DNA of 14,836 nucleotides from Syntrophus sp. (in: bacteria) (lineage in GTDB: Bacteria > Desulfobacterota > Syntrophia > Syntrophales > UBA5619): assembly GCA_013824905.1 (NCBI GenBank), contig PNOO01000036.1:1-14836 (forward strand), in the 5' to 3' direction. Positions 5,715-13,306 of the stretch are shown here, one piece after another (the first letter of the stretch is position 1; the number at the start of each line of letters is the position of its first letter). The translations under genes were made by a program, and so were the position numbers. The notes under the pieces were generated by a model. The model searched no databases and was not told the DNA's origin. It saw only the letters and a program-made list of their open reading frames with translations.

Positions 5715-6739
5715 AAATCGCCGTCATCCACGGAGACGTGGCAGAAGATGCCGGCCGGGACGAGAAGGACGTGCTCGTGCAGGTGGATGCCGTCTCGGAG
5801 GGTCTTGCCGTGCTGGGTCATGAACCGGTCGCTGTGCCCGTTTCCTTGAATCTGGAAGAGGCGGCCCGGACGCTGACCGCTCTCAATCCGGCGCTTGCCT
5901 TCAATCTCGCGGAGTCACTCTCCGGTAAAGGGAGCCTCATCCACATCGTCCCCGCCCTTCTGGATGCCTTGAAGATCCCCTATACCGGCTCAGGTACGGA
6001 GGCGATCATACTGACGTCGAACAAGGTCCTTGCCAAAAAATGGCTCGACGCCGCCGGCCTCCCGACGCCGCCGTGGTTTACCGCCGGGGAAATACGAGAA
6101 GAGCTGCGCGTTTCGGGACCCTGGCTCGTTAAATCCGCCTGGGAGCATGCGTCGATCGGCCTCGACGAGGATTCGGTCATCCCGGAGGCGGACAGAGAGC
6201 GTCTGCTTGCGGAGATGGAAGCCCGTCGCGACATGCTGGGCGGGGGTTGTCTGGCCGAGGCCTTTATCGACGGCCGGGAGTTCAACCTCTCGCTCCTCGC
6301 GGGTGGTGGAGATCCGGACAGCGGCCCTGAAGGACTTGCCGGCCCGCCTCTGGTATGGGGGAACGGACCGGAAGTTCTTCCTCCGGCGGAGATCCGCTTT
6401 GACGCCTATCCGCCGGAAAAGGTCCGCGTTGTCGGCTATCGTTCCAAGTGGGAGGAGGGCTCCTTCGAATTCAATCACACGCCGCGTTCATTTGAGTTTC
6501 CCGAGACGGAAGCTCCGCTGCTCGCGAGACTGAAGGAACTCGCCATCCGCTGTTGGATGCTCTTCGATCTCAAGGGCTACGCCCGCGTCGACTTCCGCGT
6601 CGATAAGGAGGGCCGACCCTGGATCCTCGAAGTGAACACAAATCCCTGCCTCTCCCCGGATGCCGGCTTCCGCGCGGCGACTCTGCAGGCGGGGCTGACA
6701 TTCTCCGACGTCCTCAAACGGATCATCGGAAAATCATAG
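5711..6739 (+). CDS. D-Ala-D-Ala ligase-like ATP-grasp enzyme, copy 2
   Basis: 342 residues, paralogous to the preceding gene: both share FN(I/L)AE, PALLDA..IPYT and a C-terminal RVD...EVN core. Here the core is Arg292-Val-Asp294 and Glu307-Val-Asn309, with Lys141 in WLVKSAWEH as the likely ATP-binding lysine and EAFIDGREFN at 183-192. The catalytic residues are present. The middle of the protein (about 197-262) differs from copy 1, with an extra Gly/Pro-rich stretch, so the acceptor or donor substrate probably differs. ATG overlaps the previous stop by 4 bp (ATGA), implying translational coupling and roughly equal synthesis. Two successive ligations, or a two-subunit ligase, are both possible. 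Product unknown. Confidence 0.84.
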   Translation: MKIAVIHGDVAEDAGRDEKDVLVQVDAVSEGLAVLGHEPVAVPVSLNLEEAARTLTALNPALAFNLAESLSGKGSLIHIVPALLDALKIPYTGSGTEAIILTSNKVLAKKWLDAAGLPTPPWFTAGEIREELRVSGPWLVKSAWEHASIGLDEDSVIPEADRERLLAEMEARRDMLGGGCLAEAFIDGREFNLSLLAGGGDPDSGPEGLAGPPLVWGNGPEVLPPAEIRFDAYPPEKVRVVGYRSKWEEGSFEFNHTPRSFEFPETEAPLLARLKELAIRCWMLFDLKGYARVDFRVDKEGRPWILEVNTNPCLSPDAGFRAATLQAGLTFSDVLKRIIGKS

Positions 6740-6793
6740 ATGTGAGGTATAGAGTGTTTAACCCTTTTATCCTGCTGACGTTTTCGAATCTTT

Positions 6794-7291
6794 ATGCATG
6801 ATATAAACAGAAAGCTCACCTACCGTCAAGAGGTGCGTCCGGAGGACCGTGAGGCGGTAGGACGGCATGTACAGGCGACGGGGTTCTTCTCGGAAGAGGA
6901 GCACCTCATCGCAGTCGAACTGGTCGACGAGCGGCTGGCGAAAGGCGAGGCAAGCGGCTACTTCTTTCTTTTTGTCGAAGAGGAGGATCGGCTCCTGGGC
7001 TATACCTGTTTCGGCCCGATCCCCGGCTCGCTCCACAGCTACGATCTGTACTGGATCGCCGTTGACCCAAAGGCGCAGGGTCGGGGTCTTGGAAAGAAGC
7101 TTATGGCCGAGTCGGAGCGGCTCATGGCGGAGCGAGGGGCGCGTCGGATTTATGCGGATACCTCCTCCCGCCCTCAGTACGAATCGACACGGGCCTTCTA
7201 TCTTGCCTGCGGATACATTCAGAAGGCTTTACTCGCCGACTTCTACGCCCCGGGTGATGGAAAGGCGATCTTCGTTAAAATCCTGGAATGA
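6794..7291 (+). CDS. GNAT-family N-acetyltransferase
   Basis: 165 residues, a single GNAT domain. Motif A, the acetyl-CoA pyrophosphate loop, is Gln95-Gly-Arg-Gly98-Leu-Gly100, preceded by the strand DLYWIAVDP. The C-terminal ADTSSRPQYESTRAFYLACGY pattern (121-141) is the usual motif B helix. It acetylates an amine from acetyl-CoA; the substrate is not evident. It lies 54 bp after the second ligase gene with no terminator between, so it may belong to the aminomutase operon and acetylate beta-lysine or its conjugate. It is much shorter than the beta-lysine acetyltransferase AblB that partners aminomutase AblA in osmolyte synthesis, so it is not a plain AblB. The start has no clear ribosome site; an in-frame stop just upstream excludes a longer protein. 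Confidence 0.8.
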   Translation: MHDINRKLTYRQEVRPEDREAVGRHVQATGFFSEEEHLIAVELVDERLAKGEASGYFFLFVEEEDRLLGYTCFGPIPGSLHSYDLYWIAVDPKAQGRGLGKKLMAESERLMAERGARRIYADTSSRPQYESTRAFYLACGYIQKALLADFYAPGDGKAIFVKILE

Positions 7292-7366
7292 TTTAGAAAC
7301 AGGGAAAGCACCCTCATTATTCAGAAAATTCTATCCGGAAAATCCTTGTCTCGTCCCATGAAAAAT

Positions 7367-7385
7367 GGTAATGACACGCATTACC
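7367..7385. promoter_or_regulatory. Inverted repeat upstream of the phosphate operon
   Basis: GGTAATG and CATTACC, perfect 7-base arms separated by ACACG, lie about 80 bp before the DUF47 gene. The spacing would suit a dimeric repressor or activator site. It does not match the E. coli Pho box as I know it. Confidence 0.25.
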
Positions 7386-7463
7386 TTAGGTCAGGAGAAT
7401 TCTTTTTCCTTCCCGCGGTCCCGGCGGGTATAAGCACATTCCATAAGACAAAGGATCAACGCC

Positions 7464-8084
7464 ATGAGATTTATTCCGAGAGAAGAAAAATTCTTTGATC
7501 TCTTCGAGGAGCTGGCCGCCAAGATCGAGGCCGGAGGAATGCTGTTCCTGGAGCTTGCGGAGAGCGGCGTTTACAGTGAGCAGCAAGTCGCCCGCCTCAA
7601 GGAGATCGAGCACGAAGCGGACATTATCACCCACCGAACCTACGAAAAGATGCACACGACCTTTCTCACACCGCTCGACCGCGAGGACATTTACTGCCTT
7701 GTCAACAAGATGGACAGCATCATGGATATGACGGAAGCCGCCGCCGCACGGCTCGTCCTCTACCGGGTGAAGAAGCCGGCGGAAGCGCTCATCGAACAAG
7801 CGAAGATACTCTGCGAGTCGATCGGAAAGGTTAAAACGATCATCCACGCCCTTAGAGATATGAAACACGCCTCTTTGATCCTCCAGACCAGCGTTGAGAT
7901 CAACACTCTGGAAAACGCGGGGGATGTGATCCTGAGAACGACGATGGCGCACCTGTTCGAAAATGAACAGGACGTCCGCGAACTGATCAAGTGGAAGGAG
8001 ATCCACGAGCGGATCGAAGAGGCGATCGACGTCTGCGAGGACGTCTCCAATATCGTGGAAGGGATCGTCCTGAAAAATGGCTGA
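7464..8084 (+). CDS. DUF47 family PhoU-like phosphate transport accessory protein
   Basis: 206 residues, almost wholly helical, of the DUF47/PhoU-like family (also called Pit accessory protein). It carries metal-binding-type acidic motifs: ExxxD at Glu49/Asp53 and DxxxD at Asp84/Asp88, inside the conserved KEIEHEAD and NKMDSIMD segments. Family members usually sit directly before a Pit transporter and are thought to modulate phosphate uptake; the mechanism is not settled. Here the gene overlaps the pit start by 8 bp. AAGGA lies 8 nt before the ATG at 7464. A TATAAG at 7429-7434 could be a -10 element, but its -35 is poor. Confidence 0.92.
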   Translation: MRFIPREEKFFDLFEELAAKIEAGGMLFLELAESGVYSEQQVARLKEIEHEADIITHRTYEKMHTTFLTPLDREDIYCLVNKMDSIMDMTEAAAARLVLYRVKKPAEALIEQAKILCESIGKVKTIIHALRDMKHASLILQTSVEINTLENAGDVILRTTMAHLFENEQDVRELIKWKEIHERIEEAIDVCEDVSNIVEGIVLKNG

Positions 8085-9081
8085 TCTGGCACTGATCATT
8101 TTCCTTATTTTCATGGCGCTGGTCTTCGATTTCATCAACGGTTTCCACGATGCCGCAAACTCCATCGCCACCGTCGTGTCGACCCGCGTGCTCAAACCGC
8201 AGCATGCCGTCCTGTGGGCCGCCTTTTTTAATTTCATCGCCGCGTTCTTCTTCGAGACCCGGGTCGCCTCCACCATCGGGAAGGGGGTCGTCGACCCCGT
8301 CGCGATTACCCTGGGCGTCGTCGCCGCCGGCCTTTTCGGGGCCATCGCCTGGAATCTCATCACCTGGTGGCTGGGCCTTCCCTCATCTTCGTCGCACGCC
8401 CTGATCGGCGGGCTCGCCGGGGCTGCTGTGGTTCACGACGGCTGGGGGATCCTGCAGGGGGGCGGGTTATTGACGATCGCGATCTTTATCGTCCTTTCGC
8501 CGCTCATCGGCTTTCTGCTGGGATTTATTCACATGGTCGGGGTGACCTGGATTGCGAGACATAGTGCCCCGGCGAAGGTCGACGGGGTCTTCCGGAAGCT
8601 CCAGCTCGCTTCCGCCGGAGCTTATTCACTGGCGCACGGCCTCAACGACGCACAAAAGACGATGGGGATCATCATGCTGATCCTCTTCTCGACCGGCCAT
8701 ATGACCGCCGCCGACCTAGGCAAGCACGCGCCCTGGTGGATTATCCTCTCGTGCCACGCCGCCATTGCCCTGGGGACGATGTTCGGCGGCTGGCGGATCG
8801 TCAAGACCATGGGCATGCGTCTCACCAAACTCGCCCCCGTCGGCGGATTTGCCGCCGAGACCGCGGGCGCCATTACGATCATCGGCGTCTCCCTCCTGGG
8901 GATCCCCGTTTCGACCACGCACACGATCACCGGCGCCATCGTCGGCGTCGGCGCTACGCACCGCCTTTCCGCCGTCCGCTGGGGCTTGGCGGGAACGATC
9001 ATCTGGGCCTGGGTCTTGACGATCCCGCTTTCCGCCCTGATCGCGGGAGCGGTCTACATGGTCCTGAGTCCCTTCATCTAG
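8077..9081 (+). CDS. pit: Low-affinity inorganic phosphate transporter, Pit family
   Basis: 334 residues, an integral membrane protein of the PHO4/PiT family that moves metal-phosphate with protons or phosphate with sodium. The two inverted family repeats are visible: GFHDAAN (22-28) and GLNDAQK (188-194), each followed later by the paired loop LPSSSSH (101-107) and IPVSTTH (276-282). About ten hydrophobic segments can be traced between them. Length is short compared with E. coli PitA (about 500) but usual for the two-gene DUF47-Pit type, which lacks the large central loop. It starts inside the last codons of the accessory gene. It converges on the AI-2E-family gene with a gap of only 19 bp, where I see no clear terminator. 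Confidence 0.94.
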   Translation: MADLALIIFLIFMALVFDFINGFHDAANSIATVVSTRVLKPQHAVLWAAFFNFIAAFFFETRVASTIGKGVVDPVAITLGVVAAGLFGAIAWNLITWWLGLPSSSSHALIGGLAGAAVVHDGWGILQGGGLLTIAIFIVLSPLIGFLLGFIHMVGVTWIARHSAPAKVDGVFRKLQLASAGAYSLAHGLNDAQKTMGIIMLILFSTGHMTAADLGKHAPWWIILSCHAAIALGTMFGGWRIVKTMGMRLTKLAPVGGFAAETAGAITIIGVSLLGIPVSTTHTITGAIVGVGATHRLSAVRWGLAGTIIWAWVLTIPLSALIAGAVYMVLSPFI

Positions 9082-9100
9082 AATAAATAGGGCGCAGGCC

Positions 9101-10138
9101 TCATTTCCCCTGGAATTCAGCGTACATGTCCCAAATGGCCAGCAGCATCGATGTGATGATCGGGCCGATCACAAAGCCGGAAAAGCCGAAGAGAACGATC
9201 CCCCCCAGTGTGGAGAGGAAAATCAACAGGGGGTGCATCTCCACGTCCTTTCCGAGGAGGAGGGGGCGCAGCAGGTTATCCACCATGCTGATCACGAGGA
9301 CGCCGGAGGCGAGAATCAGTATCCCCTCCCAGATATGGCCGCTGAGGAGCATCAGGATCCCGGCCGGCCCCCAAATGATGGAACAACCGACCACGGGGAC
9401 GACGGCCATGATGATCATCAATAGCCCCCAGATCAACGCCCCCTCGGTGTCCGTGATCAGAAAAACGATCCCCCCCAGCGCCCCTTGGATGCCGCCGATG
9501 ATCAGGGTGACTTTCAACGTGGAGTACGCCGTTGCGATGAAACGGTTATAGAGAAGCATCTCGCGCCCCATTCCAAGCGGGAAGATCCGCAAGACCGTCC
9601 GGAGGAATTTCTCCCCGTCGCGGACGAAAAAGAAAAGGGCGTAAAACATGATGGCAAACTGGACCAGCAGTCCCAAGGTGTTCTGAGTCAGGGTCGTCAG
9701 GCGGACGAAGATATAGTTCGTGACGGTTCGCAAGATTTCCGCCGTTTTTTCAATCAGAACCGCCTTATCGATGTCGAAAAGATTGGCAAGAGGGTTATCG
9801 GCGATCAAACCGATGATGTTCTGGAAGCCCCGGTCGATGTTTTTCGGGTTCGTGTCAAGCTTTCCATAGAGCTGGACCGATTCATTGAAGACCAGTGTTC
9901 CCACAACGCCCGTCGGCAAGAGGATGATGATTGCGATCACCAGAAAGATAAGGAGCGTGCTTAGGGAAGGGCTGTTCAGTCGTCGGTCGATGCGCCGGTA
10001 AAGGGGCTGGAAGATCCCGGCGATGACGGCGGCCCAGAACAGGGGGAAGAAGAAAGGCTTCAAGAGATAGAGGAATAGGAGCGTCACCAATCCCAAAAGG
10101 ATGAAGAAAGGGACATTGCTGTTTTTTAAAGTGCCCAT
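9101..10138 (-). CDS. AI-2E family transporter (PF01594 type)
   Basis: 345 residues with about seven or eight membrane segments: two at the N terminus (about 10-42), one near 60-88, an amphipathic middle, then a cluster from about 150 to the end. The layout, the C-terminal PLLLGKDVEMHPLLIFLS region and the GxxGFVIGPIITSML end are typical of the AI-2E exporter family (formerly UPF0118). The name comes from E. coli TqsA; other members are Na+/H+ antiporters or have no known substrate, so autoinducer export should not be assumed. It starts 3 bp after the stop of the phosphoesterase fusion gene, with GGAGG inside that gene's end, so the two are co-transcribed and probably translationally coupled. 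Confidence 0.9.
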   Translation of the reverse strand: MGTLKNSNVPFFILLGLVTLLFLYLLKPFFFPLFWAAVIAGIFQPLYRRIDRRLNSPSLSTLLIFLVIAIIILLPTGVVGTLVFNESVQLYGKLDTNPKNIDRGFQNIIGLIADNPLANLFDIDKAVLIEKTAEILRTVTNYIFVRLTTLTQNTLGLLVQFAIMFYALFFFVRDGEKFLRTVLRIFPLGMGREMLLYNRFIATAYSTLKVTLIIGGIQGALGGIVFLITDTEGALIWGLLMIIMAVVPVVGCSIIWGPAGILMLLSGHIWEGILILASGVLVISMVDNLLRPLLLGKDVEMHPLLIFLSTLGGIVLFGFSGFVIGPIITSMLLAIWDMYAEFQGK

Positions 10139-10141
10139 GGC

Positions 10142-11848
10142 TTATGCGCCTCCGATTTTTTGTTTATTATTCATCAGCTCCTCGCTCCCTTGGAGGTACT
10201 GCCGGATCTTGCCCCGGATGGAATCGGGAAGCTTGATGCCGATGGCGTTCAGGCGCGCCTCATATTTGGCGAACGACCGGACGTTCTGCGAAGTGGTCAC
10301 GAAGATCTTGAAATAGGATCGGATGCTCCCCTCCAGCTCCTGCCGGTAGTCCATATCCTGATTAAGGAGATCCTCAAGGGGAGCGATGACCCGGTAGTTG
10401 ATGGGGCGGCCGAGCGCACGGTAACTGACAAACCTCTGCGTTGTCTCACACTCGTAGTTCTTTTCCCGGATACTCTTCTCCACCAAGTTCAGATCGACGC
10501 AGTCGAGGATCTCCGCCTTGTAGCGCGTTCCGAGGATTTCCCCGATCATTGCCGACGCCTGCCGGTAACGCTCGCACTGGGTAAAACCTTCTGCGCAGGT
10601 CGAGTCGCACCTGAGGTAGAGGACAAAATCGATGTCGGAACTCTTCTCGGAAAGACCGACATTCACCGAACCGACAACATCCATGGCGATATCATCCCCG
10701 ATCTTGTCCTCCATGAGGATCGCCACCTGTTCGAGCATGTCCAGCCGCTCATCGGTCTCCTGGTTCTGGAACATCTGGTAGAACTGCTTGAGTTCGTTGT
10801 AGAGCTGGATCTCTGGGATATGTGAATATTTAATGATCTTCGTGTCGTAATTTTTCCGCTGCAGAAAGGCGCCATAGCGCTCAGGATCGTTGATCTTCTC
10901 CACCCACTTGCCACCCTTCAGGAAGTGATCGGCAATATCGTAGGTCCGCTCGGCGACGAGTTTCTTCAGGGTCACCTTGACGACCCGGTTTGCCTCGATC
11001 TCGATAGCATAGAAGAACCCGCCTTCGTAAACTTCTGCGGTGATATCGGTTACCTCGCCGAAGTTGGAAGGGTTGAGAAATACGGTGTTTTCCACAACCT
11101 CAAAGCCGCACGCCGCATGGATGTGGCCGGAAAGCGACAGGATGACGGGATTGTTTTCACAGAAGGAGCGCAGCGTCGGCGAGCCCGAAGGGCCGGCCGA
11201 GGAGACGCCGTCGTGAATGCCGTAAGGGGGCTGGTGGGTCACGATGATGTCGGGCTTTACCGCCTTGAAAAAGGTGTACATCTCGTTGTGCTTTTCATCC
11301 ACTCCGATTCCCGCCTGGTACTTGACGATATAGCGCTCGGGGATCCCGGCTGTCCAGACGTCCGCCCCGCCATAGCCCGCGATCCGAAGCGGGTCGAGCT
11401 GGCGCCAGTGGAGGTGAAGGTCCCGGTCATGGAGGGAGGTGTACTTGAGGTCCATGTCGTAGTTCCCGGGAAGGCAGAAGACGCGGGAGTTCTGCTTTAC
11501 GGAGATGATGCTTTCCAGGACCTTGTATTTCTGCTGCATGACCCGCCGCGCCCGGATCGTGTACTGCTCATAGGCCGACCCTTTCCGCCGGATCTCCTCC
11601 GGGAGATCGGGCCCGCCCAGGAGTTCATCGACGAAATCCTCGATGCCCATACCGGTCTTTCCCATTCGCCCGCGCAAACCGTGAAAATAGGTCTGGAGTT
11701 CATGGTAGCGGATGGCCATTCCCATGTTGTAGAAAGGGATGTCGATCAGATCGCCGGAGATGATGTAAGCGTCTGCTGCCGTTTCGTTCAGGAGGGTCTT
11801 GATCTTCTCAAAGGCGCCGTGAATATCGGCCAAATAAATCAGCTTCAT
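10142..11848 (-). CDS. Metallophosphoesterase-nucleotidyltransferase fusion protein
   Basis: 568 residues, soluble. The N-terminal part (about 1-290) is a calcineurin-like metallophosphoesterase with every metal motif: Asp8-x-His10, Gly32-Asp33, Gly128-Asn129 followed by Asp131, His205, and Gly241-His242-x-His244. The C-terminal part (about 365-500) has the minimal nucleotidyltransferase signature GS (393-394) plus Asp405-x-Asp407 in SSDIDF, with a possible third acid in the strand at 446-452 (AEILDCV). A helical tail of about 70 residues follows. Both domains look catalytically competent. Substrate unknown: domains that remove and add phosphate or nucleotide groups in one chain could act on RNA ends, a nucleotide signal or a small molecule. 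It begins an operon with the AI-2E-family gene; an AAGG lies 9 nt before the ATG. Confidence 0.85.
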   Translation of the reverse strand: MKLIYLADIHGAFEKIKTLLNETAADAYIISGDLIDIPFYNMGMAIRYHELQTYFHGLRGRMGKTGMGIEDFVDELLGGPDLPEEIRRKGSAYEQYTIRARRVMQQKYKVLESIISVKQNSRVFCLPGNYDMDLKYTSLHDRDLHLHWRQLDPLRIAGYGGADVWTAGIPERYIVKYQAGIGVDEKHNEMYTFFKAVKPDIIVTHQPPYGIHDGVSSAGPSGSPTLRSFCENNPVILSLSGHIHAACGFEVVENTVFLNPSNFGEVTDITAEVYEGGFFYAIEIEANRVVKVTLKKLVAERTYDIADHFLKGGKWVEKINDPERYGAFLQRKNYDTKIIKYSHIPEIQLYNELKQFYQMFQNQETDERLDMLEQVAILMEDKIGDDIAMDVVGSVNVGLSEKSSDIDFVLYLRCDSTCAEGFTQCERYRQASAMIGEILGTRYKAEILDCVDLNLVEKSIREKNYECETTQRFVSYRALGRPINYRVIAPLEDLLNQDMDYRQELEGSIRSYFKIFVTTSQNVRSFAKYEARLNAIGIKLPDSIRGKIRQYLQGSEELMNNKQKIGGA

Positions 11849-11896
11849 GAGGACATGCCTTTGAATGTTTTTTCAATTCGGGTTCAAGTCCGGAGG

Positions 11897-11916
11897 AAAA
11901 GCCATTCTTCACGGCT
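11897..11916 (-). terminator. Weak hairpin with T-run after the glyoxalase operon
   Basis: On the minus strand AGCCG pairs with TGGCT (five pairs including a G-U wobble) around seven bases, followed by TTTT. It lies just past the stop of the glyoxalase I-like gene. The stem is short, so termination would be leaky. Confidence 0.28.
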
Positions 11917-11924
11917 CGCCGGTT

Positions 11925-12293
11925 TCACCGCTTGGGAATAATTTCCACCCAGTAATCGTCGGGATCGTGAATGAAATAGATTCCCATCTTTTGGTTTTCA
12001 TAGCAGATGCAGCCCATCTTTTCATGGTGGGCATGGGCCGCGGCAAAGTCGTCTACGATCAGCGCCAGGTGAAACTCATTGTCCCCGAGGTTGTACGGTT
12101 CCCTCCGGTCCCGAAGCCAGGTGAGCTCAAGTTGGTGTCCGGTCTCGCCGTCGCTGAGGAAAACGAGGATGAAGCTCCCATCGGCGGCCTCCTTTCTCCG
12201 GACCTCGGTCAGCTGGAGGGCCTCCCTGTAAAAACGGACGCTCTTCTCCAGATCAAGGACATTGAAATTGTTGTGTGCAAAGCGGAATTTCAT
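11925..12293 (-). CDS. gloA: Glyoxalase I-like VOC protein (lactoylglutathione lyase type)
   Basis: 122 residues, a two-module vicinal-oxygen-chelate protein. All four metal ligands of E. coli GloA have counterparts: His7 (FAHNN), Glu56 (QLELT), His75 (EFHLAL) and Glu117 (YWVEIIPKR). The known reaction is isomerisation of the hemithioacetal of methylglyoxal and glutathione to S-lactoylglutathione. In an anaerobe the thiol cofactor could be something else. It lies 13 bp after the glyoxalase II-like gene with AGGAGG 7 nt before the ATG, so both steps of the pathway are in one transcript. A different VOC activity is possible, but the neighbour supports glyoxalase I. Confidence 0.86.
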   Translation of the reverse strand: MKFRFAHNNFNVLDLEKSVRFYREALQLTEVRRKEAADGSFILVFLSDGETGHQLELTWLRDRREPYNLGDNEFHLALIVDDFAAAHAHHEKMGCICYENQKMGIYFIHDPDDYWVEIIPKR

Positions 12294-12306
12294 CGTAAAA
12301 CCTCCT

Positions 12307-13005
12307 TTATTCGATGCTCATGAGCGATTGCCAGCGCTCCCATTCCGTCCCCCGGGGAAGGCCCAGCCTCGCCAGAAGGGTGACGATGCTCTGTTCGTTG
12401 AAACGGAAATAGGGGTTGATCTTTTTCTCATCGGCCAGTGTGGAAAAGACATGCTTTGGGTCGTAGCGCTTGAGGAAATCGCCGATCGCCCGGTTTCCCG
12501 ATTCGAGGTGCCTCGCGAAGGCCATGGAATCACGGACATAATCATGGCCGGCGTAAACCACTGTCCCTTCAGGGAGCTCCATCAGTTTCAGGATGGAGTG
12601 GTAGAATCCTTCCAGGTCTCCGGAAAAACAGTTCCCAATCGTTCCGTTGAAGAGGGTGTCTCCTGCAATCAGGGTATTGCCGGTATAAAAACACAGGGAA
12701 TCCTTTGTGTGACCCGGCGTATGGATGATCTGGATATTCTGACCTTTGAGCTCAATCGCACCGCCCTGAAGGTCCTCTCCGGTCAGGAGACGTGCCCGCG
12801 ACCCGGTCAGCAGGGCTGTGTTGCCGCTCGTATGATCCTGATGATTATGGGTGTTTGCGACATAAAGCAGGGAGAGAGAATGTTGATCGACGTAAGAGAG
12901 GATCGCGTCCGCCGCTCCGCCGTCAACGGCCATGGCGCCGGTTGACCCATAAATGAGATAGCCAAGGTTGTCGGCGCCGTAACGAAACTGCTTTACCTTC
13001 AGCAT
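12307..13005 (-). CDS. Metallo-beta-lactamase fold hydrolase, glyoxalase II-like
   Basis: 232 residues. The full dinuclear metal set of glyoxalase II is present: His53, His55, Asp57, His58 (THNHQDH), His99 (TPGHT), Asp116 (AGDTLF) and His154 (AGHDY). The later NPYFRFNE segment resembles the thioester-binding region of hydroxyacylglutathione hydrolases. It would hydrolyse S-lactoylglutathione to D-lactate and free thiol. It is somewhat shorter than GloB (about 250). GGAGG lies 5 nt before the ATG. First gene of an operon with the glyoxalase I-like gene, driven by the promoter at 13116-13143. Confidence 0.88.
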   Translation of the reverse strand: MLKVKQFRYGADNLGYLIYGSTGAMAVDGGAADAILSYVDQHSLSLLYVANTHNHQDHTSGNTALLTGSRARLLTGEDLQGGAIELKGQNIQIIHTPGHTKDSLCFYTGNTLIAGDTLFNGTIGNCFSGDLEGFYHSILKLMELPEGTVVYAGHDYVRDSMAFARHLESGNRAIGDFLKRYDPKHVFSTLADEKKINPYFRFNEQSIVTLLARLGLPRGTEWERWQSLMSIE

Positions 13006-13306
13006 GAAACCTCCAACGATGGGCGAGCGATTACAGGTCGTGTTTCTCCCCTGTGGCCCATGGGCATCTCCCAGGCAAAACGCTACGCTTCAAGATCCGA
13101 TCCCATGATGCGCTCACTATATCGATTAGAAAATAATATTCAAGTTTTTTAATGGGAGGATGAAGGAGGTTGTAAAATACGGTTCAATATGATAGGAACC
13201 TCGACCGCGTCCCATGGATCGGTAAAGGGCCGCAAGGCAAAATGACCCAGCCATTTCCGTTGGTCTTATGGGAAGGAGGCGGGCGGTTCGCCGAGATAAG
13301 GATCAT
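13006..13306. other. Divergent intergenic region
   Basis: About 300 bp between the glyoxalase operon and the ferredoxin-type operon. It holds the glyoxalase promoter (minus), a 10-base palindrome GCCCATGGGC at 13056-13065, an AT-rich patch at 13116-13151, and purine-rich GGGAGG and AAGGAGG strings near 13154-13169 that lead only to a ten-codon frame. I find no convincing plus-strand promoter. Confidence 0.5.
13116..13143 (-). promoter_or_regulatory. Sigma70-type promoter for the glyoxalase operon
   Basis: On the minus strand TTGAAT (13138-13143) and TATAGT (13116-13121) are 16 bp apart; the -10 matches 5 of 6 and the -35 four of 6. Transcription would begin near 13108, giving a leader of about 100 nt. 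Confidence 0.5.

Noticed and set aside
4731..6739. Simple peptidoglycan D-Ala-D-Ala ligase annotation for either ATP-grasp gene
   Set aside because: No mur or fts genes are near, two coupled paralogues follow a lysine aminomutase, and ATP-grasp motifs alone do not fix the substrate.
10925..11941. 338-codon plus-strand open frame
   Set aside because: Antisense to the phosphoesterase fusion gene, whose motifs are complete; shadow frame.
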